Source of the DNA: Microbacteriaceae bacterium
GTDB lineage: Bacteria > Actinomycetota > Actinomycetes > Actinomycetales > Microbacteriaceae
NCBI GenBank assembly: GCA_031177985.1
Contig: JAPSJW010000002.1
Coordinates: 1-64,000 of the forward strand
Length of the DNA: 64,000 nt
Reading direction: 5' to 3'
In this document: in pieces, positions 54,158-62,830 of the stretch
Layout of the letters: each line of letters starts with the position of its first letter
How positions within the stretch are numbered: position 1 is the stretch's first letter
The notes under the pieces: model-generated
Seen by the model: only the letters and a program-made list of their open reading frames with translations
Told to the model about the DNA's origin: nothing
Database searches by the model: none
Position numbers and translations under genes: made by a program

Positions 54158-55217
54158 GCTGACGGAACTCGACGGCGCGGTGGGCGACCCGCCCGAGCAC
54201 TACGGCAACCCGGTCGGCGAGCAGCGCGCGCTCGCCTCCGGGCGCGCCGTCGTGCTCGTGCCGCGCGGCGTCGTGACGGTGTCAGGCCCCGACCGACTCA
54301 GCTGGCTCGACTCGCTCACCTCGCAGCGGCTCACCGGGCTGCAGCCGGGGGAGTCGGCCGAGACCCTGCTGCTCGATCCGACCGGGCGCATCGAGCACGT
54401 CATGCGGGTGCTCGACGACGGCGAGACGGCCTACCTGCTCGTGGAACCCGAGGAGGCTGAGCCGCTGGCCGCATGGCTCGCCCGCATGCGCTTCACGCTG
54501 CGCGTCGAGGTGGCCGACGCCACCGACCGTTTCGCGGTGTTCGGCACCCTCGGCGCCGCGGAGGGTGTCGAGCCGGCCGCGCCTGCCGGCATCCGTCTCG
54601 TCTGGGAGGACCCGTGGCGCGCCGTGGTCGCCGGCGGGCACCAGTACGCGCTGACCGCGGAGCACCCCGGTGCCGAGTGGAGCTACCGTGAGCTGCTCGT
54701 CGAGCGCGAGGCGCTCGCCGACGCCTCGGCCGCGGCAGTCGAACGGGGAGTGGCCGGCACCGTGGCCCTCGAAGCGCTGCGCATCGCCGCCTGGCGCCCG
54801 CGCTTCGCGACCGAGGTCGACGAGCGGTCCATCCCGCACGAGCTCGACTGGCTCCGCTCCGCCGTGCACCTCACGAAGGGCTGCTACCGCGGGCAGGAGA
54901 CCGTCGCGAAGGTGCACAACCTCGGTCACCCGCCGCGCCGACTCGTGCTGCTGCAGCTCGACGGAGCCGTGCCGGCCCCCGGCGCCGAGGTGCTGCTCGG
55001 CGAGACCGTCGTCGGACGCGTGACGAGCGCCGCGATGCACCACGAGCAGGGGCCGATCGCCCTCGCCGTGGTCAAGCGCTCCGTGAACCCTTCCGCCTCG
55101 CTCGTCGTGCTCGTCGACGACCTGCCGGTCGCCGCCGCGCAGGAGCTCATCGTTCCGCCTGAGGCGGGCGCCACCGCCGACATTCCCCGCATCCCGCGAC
55201 TCGGCTCCCGCCGCTGA
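54150..55217 (+). CDS. ygfZ: Folate-binding protein YgfZ
   Basis: A 355-aa GcvT-like protein with the YgfZ signature KGCYRGQETVAKV (reactive Cys) and the RLSWLDSLTSQRL N-terminal segment. It uses THF to support repair or assembly of iron-sulfur proteins. Overlaps the nitrobindin-like gene at GTG 54150 and is followed after 1 nt by the FUSC gene. This gene trio is a frequent actinobacterial arrangement. Confidence 0.92.
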   Translation: MTELTELDGAVGDPPEHYGNPVGEQRALASGRAVVLVPRGVVTVSGPDRLSWLDSLTSQRLTGLQPGESAETLLLDPTGRIEHVMRVLDDGETAYLLVEPEEAEPLAAWLARMRFTLRVEVADATDRFAVFGTLGAAEGVEPAAPAGIRLVWEDPWRAVVAGGHQYALTAEHPGAEWSYRELLVEREALADASAAAVERGVAGTVALEALRIAAWRPRFATEVDERSIPHELDWLRSAVHLTKGCYRGQETVAKVHNLGHPPRRLVLLQLDGAVPAPGAEVLLGETVVGRVTSAAMHHEQGPIALAVVKRSVNPSASLVVLVDDLPVAAAQELIVPPEAGATADIPRIPRLGSRR

Positions 55218-55218
55218 C

Positions 55219-56334
55219 ATGGCGAAGCGGGCGAGCACGGATGCGCTGCGCCGCCTCGAACGCCGGGTGCGGATGCGCCTCGACGCCCGCGTCGCGCTGC
55301 GGCGGATGGTCGGCTCCATCCCTGCCTCGCTGCAGATCGTGCTCGCCGCGACCGCCTCGTACGCGATAGCGCGCTACGCGCTGGGACACGATGCTCCGCT
55401 CGTCGCCGTCACCGTGACGATCTCGTCGCTCGGCTTCGCCCGCGACGCACGACCGCGCAGGGTCGTCGAGAACGCCCTCGGCATCCTCATCGGCATCGCG
55501 TTCGCCGAGCTGCTGCTCATCCTGATCGGCCGGGGCATCGGACAGTTCGCGCTCGTGCTCTTCCTGACCCTGCTCGTCGCGCGGCTCGCGTCGCCGAGCG
55601 TCGGCTTCGCGATCGCCGCGGGGGTGCAGGCGACCCTCGTCATGATCCTGCCGCCGCCGGACGGCGGCGTCTTCTCCCGCAGCGTCGACGGGCTCGTGGG
55701 GGCGGCGATGGCGCTGCTCGCCACCTCGCTCGTCCCGCGAGACCCGCGAGGCACCGCCCGCCGCGACGCACGCACCTTCTTCTCGACGATGCACGAGGGG
55801 CTGCAGTCCGTCGTCGCGGCGCTCGACAGCGCCGACCGGCCCGCCGCCGAGCTCGGGCTCGCCCGGCTGCGGCGCACCCAGCGGCTGCTCGACGACTGGA
55901 ACGCCTCCCTCGACACCGCGATCGCGGTCGCGCGCCTCTCGCCGTTCCTGCGCCGGCATCTGCCCGTCCTCCGCGAGCAGTCCCGGGTGCTCTCCCGGAT
56001 GGATCTCGCAGCCCGGCACCTGCGGATCATCGCGCGACGGATCGAGTTCCTGGTGCGCGATGATCGCCCGAGGCTGGAGCTCGCCGGGGTGCTCTCGCAG
56101 ATCGCCGCCGTCATCGACTCGTTCGGCGAGCACATCGAGGGCGGACGCTCGGTCGCCGAGCTGCGCACGGAGCTCGAGACCATCGCCAAGCGGCTCTCGC
56201 CCGACCTGCTCGGCGACGTGCCGGTGAGCGAAAGCGTCGTGCTCGTGCAGCTGCGCCCCCTCGTCGCCGATCTGCTCGTCGCCACCGGTCTCACGCTCGA
56301 CGAGGCACGCGACCTGCTGCCGCCGATCGACTAG
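55219..56334 (+). CDS. FUSC-family membrane protein (aromatic-acid exporter type)
   Basis: A 371-aa protein. Residues ~35-180 form about six helices (LQIVLAATASYAIARYALG, VAVTVTISSLGF, GILIGIAFAELLLILIG, ALVLFLTLLVARLASPS, VGFAIAAGVQATLVMIL, GAAMALLATSLVP) followed by a ~190-residue helical cytoplasmic domain. Family members export aromatic carboxylates or similar, but the substrate is not inferable here. Confidence 0.8.
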   Translation: MAKRASTDALRRLERRVRMRLDARVALRRMVGSIPASLQIVLAATASYAIARYALGHDAPLVAVTVTISSLGFARDARPRRVVENALGILIGIAFAELLLILIGRGIGQFALVLFLTLLVARLASPSVGFAIAAGVQATLVMILPPPDGGVFSRSVDGLVGAAMALLATSLVPRDPRGTARRDARTFFSTMHEGLQSVVAALDSADRPAAELGLARLRRTQRLLDDWNASLDTAIAVARLSPFLRRHLPVLREQSRVLSRMDLAARHLRIIARRIEFLVRDDRPRLELAGVLSQIAAVIDSFGEHIEGGRSVAELRTELETIAKRLSPDLLGDVPVSESVVLVQLRPLVADLLVATGLTLDEARDLLPPID

Positions 56335-56343
56335 CCGCGAGGG

Positions 56344-57135
56344 CTAGCGAGGCCAGGAGAACCCGCGCGCCTCGACCGAGGACCATGGCACCGTCAGCTC
56401 GCCCAGCCGCCACCTCGTGCGGCCGCCGAGCACCGGCCACCCCCCTTCGCGCATCCCCTCGACCGTCGCGATCCAGCGCTGCACGGGCGAGTAGGTCGCG
56501 AACGCCGCGCTGTACGCCCAGCGGCGGTCGAGCTCGCGCAGGAAGTCGTGCACCGGCTCCCCGGGCACGTTGCGGTGGATGAGCACCTTCGGCAGCCGCT
56601 CGGCCACGATCGACGGCGCCTCCAGGCCGTCGAGCCGCAGCGACACCGTGAAGGTGCGCGGTCCCTCGGCCATCACGTCGACCCAGCTCGCGACCCGGCC
56701 CACCTCGTTGCACGTCCCCTCGACGAGCACGCCGTCGGGTTGCAGGCGGGCGGTCATCCGTCGCCAGGCGTCCACGACATCCGTCTCGTCGTACTGCCGC
56801 AGCACATTGAAGGCGCGGATGACGGCGGGGCGTCTGCCGTCGGCCACCGGCACCTCGAAGCCGCCCAGCGCGAACCGCACCCCCTGCCGCACGGAGAGCG
56901 ACGCGATCCGCACCCGCTCGGGATCGATCTCGAGGCCGAGCACCTCGACCTCGGGCCGCACGCGGGACAGCCGGGCGTGCAGCTCGAGCGGCGTCGTGGC
57001 GGATGCGCCGTAGCCGAGATCGACGACGAGCGGGTCGTCGGTGCGCCGCAGCACCGGCAGCTGCGCGATCCACCGGTCGACGCGACGCAGGCGGTTGGTG
57101 CCCGTCGTGCCGCGGGTGATCCGACCGATCGGCAT
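56344..57135 (-). CDS. Class I SAM-dependent methyltransferase-like protein
   Basis: A 263-aa protein with Rossmann motif I VVDLGYGASATTPLEL, acidic motif II VEVLGLEIDPERV and FNVLRQYDETDV. The early part is Arg/basic (MPIGRITRGTTGTNRLRRV). The substrate is unknown. Start ATG 57135 is used; the region between it and 57201 has no SD. Divergent from gpmA and convergent with the FUSC gene. Confidence 0.75.
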   Translation of the reverse strand: MPIGRITRGTTGTNRLRRVDRWIAQLPVLRRTDDPLVVDLGYGASATTPLELHARLSRVRPEVEVLGLEIDPERVRIASLSVRQGVRFALGGFEVPVADGRRPAVIRAFNVLRQYDETDVVDAWRRMTARLQPDGVLVEGTCNEVGRVASWVDVMAEGPRTFTVSLRLDGLEAPSIVAERLPKVLIHRNVPGEPVHDFLRELDRRWAYSAAFATYSPVQRWIATVEGMREGGWPVLGGRTRWRLGELTVPWSSVEARGFSWPR

Positions 57136-57172
57136 GCACCCATTGTGCCCATCCGGTGCACCGGGCCGTCGG

Positions 57173-57178
57173 TAGGCT
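57173..57178 (+). promoter_or_regulatory. Leaderless-type -10 box of gpmA
   Basis: TAGGCT, 6 nt before ATG 57185. Confidence 0.5.
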
Positions 57179-57184
57179 GGCGGT

Positions 57185-57922
57185 ATGACTTCGACGCTCA
57201 TCCTGCTCCGTCACGGCAACAGCGAATGGAACCAGAAGAACCTGTTCACCGGATGGGTCGACGTGCCCCTCACCGACGTCGGAGTGCAGGAGGCGAAGCG
57301 CGCGGGCGAGCTGATCGCCGCCTCGGGCATCGTGCCCGACATCCTCTACACCTCGATGCTCAAGCGGGCGATCCACACCGCGAACCACGCGCTCGCCACC
57401 GCCGACCTCGACTGGCTGCCGGTGAAGCGCTCCTGGCGCCTCAACGAGCGCCACTACGGCGCGCTGCAGGGCAAGGACAAGGCGCAGACCCTCGAGGAGT
57501 ACGGCCCCGAGCAGTTCCAGATCTGGCGCCGCTCGTTCGACGTGCCGCCGCCGCCCATCGACGACGACGCCGAGTACTCGCAGGCGGGCGACCGGCGCTA
57601 CGCCGGCATCGAGATCCCGAAGACCGAGGCGCTCAAGCACGTCATCGACCGGATGCTGCCCTACTGGGAGTCGGACATCACGAAGGACCTGGCCGAGGGC
57701 AGGACCGTGCTCATCACCGCGCACGGCAACTCGCTGCGCGCCCTCGTCAAGCACCTCGACGGCATCTCGGACGAGGACATCGCCGGCCTCAACATCCCCA
57801 CCGGCATCCCGCTCGTCTACGAGCTGGCGGACGACTTCACGCCGACCGGCCCGAGCCGCTACCTCGACCCCGAGGCGGCCGCCGCGGGCGCTGCCGCCGT
57901 GGCTGCGCAGGGCAAGAAGTAG
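57185..57922 (+). CDS. gpmA: 2,3-bisphosphoglycerate-dependent phosphoglycerate mutase
   Basis: A 245-aa glycolytic enzyme interconverting 3- and 2-phosphoglycerate. The catalytic [19 protein letters not shown] segment carries His; [26 protein letters not shown] and [14 protein letters not shown] (second His) complete the site. Next to phoU-senX3-regX3 it forms the standard actinobacterial gene order. A strong hairpin follows. Confidence 0.96.
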   Translation: MTSTLILLRHGNSEWNQKNLFTGWVDVPLTDVGVQEAKRAGELIAASGIVPDILYTSMLKRAIHTANHALATADLDWLPVKRSWRLNERHYGALQGKDKAQTLEEYGPEQFQIWRRSFDVPPPPIDDDAEYSQAGDRRYAGIEIPKTEALKHVIDRMLPYWESDITKDLAEGRTVLITAHGNSLRALVKHLDGISDEDIAGLNIPTGIPLVYELADDFTPTGPSRYLDPEAAAAGAAAVAAQGKK

Positions 57923-57933
57923 GACCAGCACGC

Positions 57934-57978
57934 ACGAAGAAGGCGGCGGCCCCTCAAGGGGACCGCCGCCTTCTTCGT
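57934..57978. terminator. 16-bp perfect bidirectional hairpin after gpmA
   Basis: ACGAAGAAGGCGGCGG (57934-57949) pairs with CCGCCGCCTTCTTCGT (57963-57978); T-rich flanks on the plus side. Serves gpmA and the convergent acidic-protein genes. Confidence 0.9.
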
Positions 57979-57979
57979 T

Positions 57980-58204
57980 CTAGGCCTGGCCTTCGTCCTC
58001 GTCGCGGAGGTCGATCGACTCGCCCGCGAGGTCGTTCTCGCCGTAGAGGGGCGAGCCCTCGCCGGGTGCGCCGCCCGTCGGGCCGTCGTTGTGCTCGCCC
58101 GTGCCGGCGAGCATCGTCTCGCCCGCGACAGCGTCGTTCGTCACGATCAGGTCGGCGTTCGCCGGGTCGAGCACGTCGTCATCCGAGATCTGGCGATCAG
58201 TCAA
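57980..58204 (-). CDS. Small acidic disordered protein 3
   Basis: A 74-aa, Asp/Glu/Gly-rich protein (MTDRQISDDDVLDPAN; ESIDLRDEDEGQA) with no hydrophobic core. It overlaps the preceding gene by 8 nt. No family recognised. Last of three tandem genes of this type, ending at the shared terminator. Confidence 0.65.
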   Translation of the reverse strand: MTDRQISDDDVLDPANADLIVTNDAVAGETMLAGTGEHNDGPTGGAPGEGSPLYGENDLAGESIDLRDEDEGQA

Positions 58205-58466
58205 CGGTGCCGCCTCCCTGCTCGACGTTCTCCTCGCTCACGTCCCCTTCGGGGCCGCTCGTCGAGGTGCCGGCCTCGGAGGATGCGCCGGCAGCGGAGT
58301 CGCCGGTCGCCGAGCCGCCCGGCTCCTGCGGCTGGCGCAGGCTGCCGTCGCTGTCGATGTTCGTCTCGGGGTCGAGGTGGTGCTCCGCCGCCGTCTTATC
58401 CGACGACGGGTCGCTCTCGACGCCCGCGGTGGTCTCGTCTGCGGGGTCAGGCAGGTTGTAGCTCAT
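58197..58466 (-). CDS. Small acidic disordered protein 2
   Basis: An 89-aa, Ser/Gly/Glu/Asp-rich protein (MSYNLPDPADETTAGVESD; GDSAAGASSEAGTSTSGPEG) that should be unfolded. It overlaps the preceding gene by one base and the following by eight, so they are one operon. Function unknown. Confidence 0.65.
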   Translation of the reverse strand: MSYNLPDPADETTAGVESDPSSDKTAAEHHLDPETNIDSDGSLRQPQEPGGSATGDSAAGASSEAGTSTSGPEGDVSEENVEQGGGTVD

Positions 58467-58708
58467 CAGAGGTTGCTCCCGTCGCCGCGCGTCACGTCGT
58501 GGTCGCTGAGCTCGTCGTTGCCGAAGTTGTCGTCCGAGTGGTTGCCGCCGAGGTCGTCGACCTCGTCGCCGCCTGCGACGTGCGGGGGACTGATCGACGG
58601 GTCGCCGCCGCCCGCGGGCTGATTCGGGTCGCCGACCGGCGCGTCCGAGTGGATGCCGCCCAGGGCGTCGACCTCGTCGCTGCCGCCGGGCGTGTTGATG
58701 TCGCTCAT
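58466..58708 (-). CDS. Small acidic disordered protein 1 (internal repeat)
   Basis: An 80-aa protein with a repeated unit: DEVDALGGIHSD (~residues 11-22) and DEVDDLGGNHSDDNFGNDE (~residues 48-66). Start ATG 58708 has AAGGA 7-8 nt upstream. Strongly acidic, no membrane segment. Such multi-copy acidic proteins may act as stress hydrophilins or bind metal, but this is speculation. Confidence 0.65.
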   Translation of the reverse strand: MSDINTPGGSDEVDALGGIHSDAPVGDPNQPAGGGDPSISPPHVAGGDEVDDLGGNHSDDNFGNDELSDHDVTRGDGSNL

Positions 58709-58808
58709 GGCAAATCCTTCCGTCGTACTGGAAGCGCGGGAGCGCGATCCATCATCCATTCGACGCCCGCCTGAGACGGGCGGCAAGGGGGTGGAAGGGT
58801 GAGCGAGA

Positions 58809-58827
58809 CGGGGCTATTGTCGCCCCG
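58809..58827 (-). terminator. Hairpin after phoU
   Basis: CGGGGC (58809-58814) and GCCCCG (58822-58827), loop of 7; another small stem CGCCCG/CGGGCG at 58764-58782. Likely ends the phoU transcript. Confidence 0.5.
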
Positions 58828-58842
58828 CCGCCGGGCCGGCTG

Positions 58843-59496
58843 TCAGCTGCCCGACGGGATCCAGTCGCCCGACTGGAGGTACTGCACCTTCTTCGCGATC
58901 GACACGGCGTGGTCGGCGAAGCGCTCGTGGTAGCGCGAGGCGAGGATCGCGTCCACGGTGTCGACCGCTGCGCCGCTCCAGGTCTCGTCGAGCACCTTCT
59001 CGAAGACCGAGAGGTGCAGAGCGTCGACCTTGTCGTCCTCGTTGCGGATGTCCTCGGCGACTCGCACATCCTCGCTCTCGAGCAGGGTGACGAGCTTGCG
59101 CGCGATCTGCACGTCGAGGGTGCCCATCTGGGCGAACGTCTCGCGGAGACCCTTGACGATGACCTTCTCGGGGTAGCGGTAGCGCGCGAGCTGCGCGATG
59201 TGGCCGGCCATGTCGCCCATGCGCTCGAGCGAGGCGGAGATGCGCAGGGCGCTCACGACGATCCGCAGGTCGCGGGCGACCGGCTGCTGCCGGGCCAGGA
59301 TGTTGATGGCCAGCTCGTCGAGCTCTGCCGCGGCGGTGTCGATGCGGCTGTCCTCGTCGATGACCGTCTCGGCGAGCGAGACGTTCGACTCGTTGAAGGC
59401 ACGGGTGGCGTTCTCCATGGAGGTGGCGACGAGCCCCGCGATCTCGACGAGGCGATCCTGCACCTCGCGCAGCTCCTGCTGGAATACCTCACGCAT
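58843..59496 (-). CDS. phoU: Phosphate regulator PhoU
   Basis: A 217-aa helical protein of two PhoU repeats; each carries the metal-cluster acidic motif (EDSRIDTAAAELDELAI and NEDDKVDALHLSVFEKV). It links PstSCAB activity to the SenX3 kinase to switch the phosphate response off in rich medium. Divergent from senX3 with PHO-box units between them. Confidence 0.93.
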   Translation of the reverse strand: MREVFQQELREVQDRLVEIAGLVATSMENATRAFNESNVSLAETVIDEDSRIDTAAAELDELAINILARQQPVARDLRIVVSALRISASLERMGDMAGHIAQLARYRYPEKVIVKGLRETFAQMGTLDVQIARKLVTLLESEDVRVAEDIRNEDDKVDALHLSVFEKVLDETWSGAAVDTVDAILASRYHERFADHAVSIAKKVQYLQSGDWIPSGS

Positions 59497-59564
59497 GACC
59501 TATGAATCCTTCCGCGCACGGGGAATCAAGGACCCGCACAGTCGCGGCCACACTGCCTCGCCCG

Positions 59565-59593
59565 AGTGAACTCCTGGTGGCAGCGGATTGAAC
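59565..59593 (-). promoter_or_regulatory. Three-unit PHO box between phoU and senX3
   Basis: On the minus strand, units GTTCAAT (59593-59587), TGCCACC (59582-59576) and GTTCACT (59571-59565) recur exactly every 11 nt. Fits RegX3 control of phoU and possibly of senX3-regX3. Confidence 0.6.
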
Positions 59594-59651
59594 ACTCGGG
59601 GACCCGGTGCCCTCATGGCCGCGAGCGGCGAGGGGGTGCCGACCCGCCCAC

Positions 59652-59657
59652 TAATCT
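59652..59657 (+). promoter_or_regulatory. Leaderless-type -10 box of senX3
   Basis: TAATCT, exactly 7 nt before ATG 59665. Confidence 0.6.
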
Positions 59658-59664
59658 AGCCCCC

Positions 59665-60819
59665 ATGGACTCACCGTGGCTCCTGCCGCTGTCGCTCGGC
59701 TTCGGTGTCCTCGTCGGAGCCGCGATCGTGCTCGTCGTCGTGCTCGCGGCACGACGAGGGCGGCGCGCCGCTGCCGTCGTGAACTCGGTCGTTCCCGACG
59801 GGGTCGATCAGGTGATCGACGCGCTCGAGTCGGCGGGCGTCGTGGTCGATCCGAGCAACAACGTCATCAAGGCGAGCCCCGGCGCGATGGCACTCGGCCT
59901 CGTCTGGAACGAGGCGCTCGTGCACCCCGAGCTCGCGAGGCTCGTCGACCGGGTGCGTCGCACGGGCGAGCTGATCACCGAGGAGCTCAACATCTCCCGC
60001 GGGCCGTTCGGCGACGCGAACATCTACCTCTCGGTGCGCGTCGCGCGGTTGGGCGCGCGCTACGTGCTGCTGCTCGCCGAGGACCACACCGAGTCGTATC
60101 GGCTCGACGAGGTGCGCCGAGACTTCGTCGCCAACATCAGCCACGAGCTGAAGACGCCGATCGGGGCCGTAGCTCTGCTCGCCGAGGCGCTGGTGAGTGC
60201 GTCGGACGAACCGGAGCAGGTGCGGCGGTTCGCGACGCGGCTGCAGCTCGAGGCGGAGCGCCTCGCGAAGATCACGCAGGAGATCATCGAGCTCTCCCGA
60301 CTGCAGGCGACGGATGCGCTGGCGAAGCCCGAGCTCGTGGACATCGACGGCGTCATCGCGAATGCCATCGACCAGAACCGGGTGGCCGCCGACTCGCACC
60401 GGATCGCCCTCGTCTCCGGGGGCGACCGCAACAGCCAGGTGTACGGCGAGGAGACCCTGCTGCGCACCGCGGTGCACAATCTCATCGCCAACGCCATTCA
60501 ATACTCGCCCGAGGGTGCGCGAGTGGGTGTCGGCGTGCGGCACCACGAGGGCATCGTCGAGATCTCCGTCACCGACCAGGGCGTCGGCATCCCCGAGGAG
60601 GAGCTCGACCGGGTGTTCGAGCGGTTCTTCCGCGTCGACCAGGCCCGCAGCCGCAACACGGGCGGCACCGGCCTCGGGCTCTCGATCGTGAAGCACGTCG
60701 TGCAGAATCACGGGGGCGACATCCGCGTCTGGTCTCAGCCGGGCCGCGGGTCGACCTTCACCATCCGGCTGCCCGAGGCGAACCCGTCGTCGGCAGCGAA
60801 TCTTGGAGCAGCATCATGA
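59665..60819 (+). CDS. senX3: Phosphate-sensing histidine kinase SenX3
   Basis: A 384-aa kinase. One N-terminal membrane helix (residues ~7-29), a PAS-like region (~45-140), phosphoacceptor His160 in FVANISHELKTP, and a catalytic ATPase domain with NLIANAIQYSPEGA (N box), DQGVGIPEEEL (G1) and GGTGLGLSIVKHVV (G2). Together with RegX3 it responds to phosphate limitation through PhoU and Pst. ATGA overlap with regX3. Confidence 0.95.
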   Translation: MDSPWLLPLSLGFGVLVGAAIVLVVVLAARRGRRAAAVVNSVVPDGVDQVIDALESAGVVVDPSNNVIKASPGAMALGLVWNEALVHPELARLVDRVRRTGELITEELNISRGPFGDANIYLSVRVARLGARYVLLLAEDHTESYRLDEVRRDFVANISHELKTPIGAVALLAEALVSASDEPEQVRRFATRLQLEAERLAKITQEIIELSRLQATDALAKPELVDIDGVIANAIDQNRVAADSHRIALVSGGDRNSQVYGEETLLRTAVHNLIANAIQYSPEGARVGVGVRHHEGIVEISVTDQGVGIPEEELDRVFERFFRVDQARSRNTGGTGLGLSIVKHVVQNHGGDIRVWSQPGRGSTFTIRLPEANPSSAANLGAAS

Positions 60820-61496
60820 CCCGAATCCTGATCGTCGAAGACGAGTCCTCGCTCAGCGAGCCGCTCGCGTTCCTGCTGGGTCGAGAGGGCTACGAGACCG
60901 CCATCGCCCCCGACGGCCCCGCCGCCCTGGCCGAGTTTGACCGGGCGGGAGCCGACCTCGTGCTGCTCGACCTGATGCTCCCCGGGCTTCCGGGCACCGA
61001 GGTCTGCCGTGAGCTGCGCACCCGCAGCAACGTGCCGATCATCATGCTCACCGCCAAGGACAGCGAGGTCGACATCGTCGTGGGGCTGGAGCTCGGCGCG
61101 GACGACTACGTGACGAAGCCGTACTCGACGCGGGAGCTGCTCGCCCGCATCCGCGCCGTGCTGCGGCGCCGGGTCGACGACGACGACCTCAACGAGGCGA
61201 TCCTCGAGGCCGGCAACGTGCGGATGGACGTCGAGCGCCACACGGTGACGGTCGACGGCAAGGAGACTCCGATGCCGCTCAAGGAGTTCGAGCTGCTCGA
61301 GCTGCTGCTGCGCAACGCCGGCCGGGTGCTCACCCGCGGCCAGCTGATCGACCGGGTCTGGGGAGCCGACTACTTCGGCGACACGAAGACCCTCGACGTG
61401 CACATCAAGCGCATCCGTTCGAAGATCGAGCAGACCCCGTCTGAGCCGCAGCTGCTCGTCACGGTGCGAGGACTGGGCTACCGCTTCGAGGGCTGA
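60816..61496 (+). CDS. regX3: Phosphate response regulator RegX3
   Basis: A 226-aa OmpR-family regulator. Receiver: acidic pair in IVEDES, phosphoacceptor Asp52 in LVLLDLMLPG, and KPYSTRELLARI. DNA-binding winged helix: PLKEFELLELLLRNAGRV, TRGQLIDRVWGADYFGD, DVHIKRIRSKI, VTVRGLGYRFEG. It should bind the PHO boxes at pstS, ppk and phoU in this window. Confidence 0.96.
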   Translation: MTRILIVEDESSLSEPLAFLLGREGYETAIAPDGPAALAEFDRAGADLVLLDLMLPGLPGTEVCRELRTRSNVPIIMLTAKDSEVDIVVGLELGADDYVTKPYSTRELLARIRAVLRRRVDDDDLNEAILEAGNVRMDVERHTVTVDGKETPMPLKEFELLELLLRNAGRVLTRGQLIDRVWGADYFGDTKTLDVHIKRIRSKIEQTPSEPQLLVTVRGLGYRFEG

Positions 61497-61529
61497 CCGG
61501 CCGGGGCGGTCGGCTCAGCTGGCGGCGGG

Positions 61530-62141
61530 TCAGTCGCCCTGACCGGACTCCTCGACGCCGCTCTCGGAGTTGTCGTCCTGGGTGTTCTGGCCCTCGTCGC
61601 CACCGGTGGTGCCGGGGGTCTCGTCGCCGTTCTCCTCGCCGTCGACGGGCGAGGGAGTGCTGGTCTGCTCGGGCGGGAGGAGGTCGGCGTACTCGGGCAG
61701 CGCATCGTCGAGGACGGGCACGAGCACCTCGACGCCCTGCTCGTCGCCGTACTGCACGTACACCGGGAAGAGGTCGCCGGGAGTCGCGTCGATGTCGTCG
61801 AGGAAGAGCTGCTCCTCGTCGGGCCTGCCGAGGCTCTCGGACGCTCCGCCGTTCACGAACAGCTGCTCGTCGACGCGCTCGCCCGAGGCGTTCTCGTACT
61901 GGAAGGTGATCTGCTCGCCGCTGCCGCCGCGGTTGATCACCGTCATGGCGAGGTTGGCGCGGCTGCCGTCGACCGTGACGAGCAGCATGTTGCGCACGTT
62001 CACCTCGCCGACGTTGGCGCCGACGCCGTCGCTGGGGTCGTACTCGAGCAGCGTGGCCGGCGGGGTGATGAAGTTGCACCCCGCGGTGCCGACGAGAATG
62101 GCGGCCGCCAAGACGACGGATGCGGCACGACGTGCCCTCAC
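61530..62141 (-). CDS. Putative secreted lipoprotein of unknown function
   Basis: A 203-aa lipoprotein (lipobox VGTAGC, Cys22). The mature part has a beta-sandwich-like region (NVRNMLLVTVDGSRANLAMTV here as NVRNMLLVTVDG and RANLAMTVINRGG) and a disordered acidic tail rich in Gly/Asp/Glu (~residues 160-203). Start GTG 62141 has GGAGG 6 nt upstream, chosen over an ATG at 62180. Conserved near carD in relatives; no known function. Confidence 0.75.
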   Translation of the reverse strand: MRARRAASVVLAAAILVGTAGCNFITPPATLLEYDPSDGVGANVGEVNVRNMLLVTVDGSRANLAMTVINRGGSGEQITFQYENASGERVDEQLFVNGGASESLGRPDEEQLFLDDIDATPGDLFPVYVQYGDEQGVEVLVPVLDDALPEYADLLPPEQTSTPSPVDGEENGDETPGTTGGDEGQNTQDDNSESGVEESGQGD

Positions 62142-62262
62142 GAGTAGCCTCCAGGAGCGTTCGACTGCTCCGCGGAACACGGCGGAGCCTCTTTCGGAGC
62201 CTAGCGTAGCCGCGCGGCGCGGGCCTCTGAGTTAGGACACCCTTACTCGAAAGGCCCTGTGG

Positions 62263-62268
62263 TAAGCT
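62263..62268 (+). promoter_or_regulatory. Probable -10 of carD
   Basis: TAAGCT, about 27 nt before ATG 62295; AAGGGG at 62281-62286 is a normal SD. Confidence 0.45.
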
Positions 62269-62294
62269 AGTTCCCCTTGGAAGGGGCACAATCC

Positions 62295-62777
62295 ATGCAG
62301 TTTGAGGTCGGAGAGACCGTCGTCTACCCCCACCACGGTGCGGCGACAATCACCGAGGTGAAGACCCGGACCATCAAGGGCGAAGAGAAGATCTATCTCA
62401 AGCTCAACGTCACGCAGGGTGATCTGACGATCGAGGTCCCGGCTGAGAACGTCGACCTGGTCGGCGTGCGCGACGTGATCGGCAAGGAGGGTCTCGACCG
62501 CGTGTTCGAGGTGCTCCGCGCTCCTTTCACCGAGGAGCCCACCAACTGGAGCCGTCGCTACAAGGCGAACCTCGAGAAGCTCGCCTCGGGCGATGTCATC
62601 AAGGTCTCCGAGGTCGTGCGCGACCTGTGGCGTCGCGACCAGGACCGCGGACTCTCCGCGGGCGAGAAGCGGATGCTCGCGAAGGCGCGGCAGATCCTGA
62701 TCTCCGAGCTGGCTCTGGCTGAGAAGACCGACGAGGAGAAGGCGTCGACCGTCCTCGACGAGGTCCTCGCGTCCTGA
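62295..62777 (+). CDS. carD: RNA polymerase-binding regulator CarD
   Basis: A 160-aa protein. The N-terminal Tudor-like RNA-polymerase beta-interacting domain ([18 protein letters not shown]) and a C-terminal helical DNA-contacting domain ([37 protein letters not shown]) are canonical. It stabilises open complexes at most vegetative promoters, especially rRNA. Start ATG 62295 with AAGGGG 8 nt upstream, not the TTG at 62277. Confidence 0.95.
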   Translation: MQFEVGETVVYPHHGAATITEVKTRTIKGEEKIYLKLNVTQGDLTIEVPAENVDLVGVRDVIGKEGLDRVFEVLRAPFTEEPTNWSRRYKANLEKLASGDVIKVSEVVRDLWRRDQDRGLSAGEKRMLAKARQILISELALAEKTDEEKASTVLDEVLAS

Positions 62778-62818
62778 ACCCCTCGACGCGAGTCGGCGTC
62801 TTGATCCGCTGACGCGGT

Positions 62819-62824
62819 TAGCCT
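62819..62824 (+). promoter_or_regulatory. Leaderless-type -10 box of ispDF
   Basis: TAGCCT, 6 nt before ATG 62831. Confidence 0.5.
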
Positions 62825-62830
62825 GAGGGC

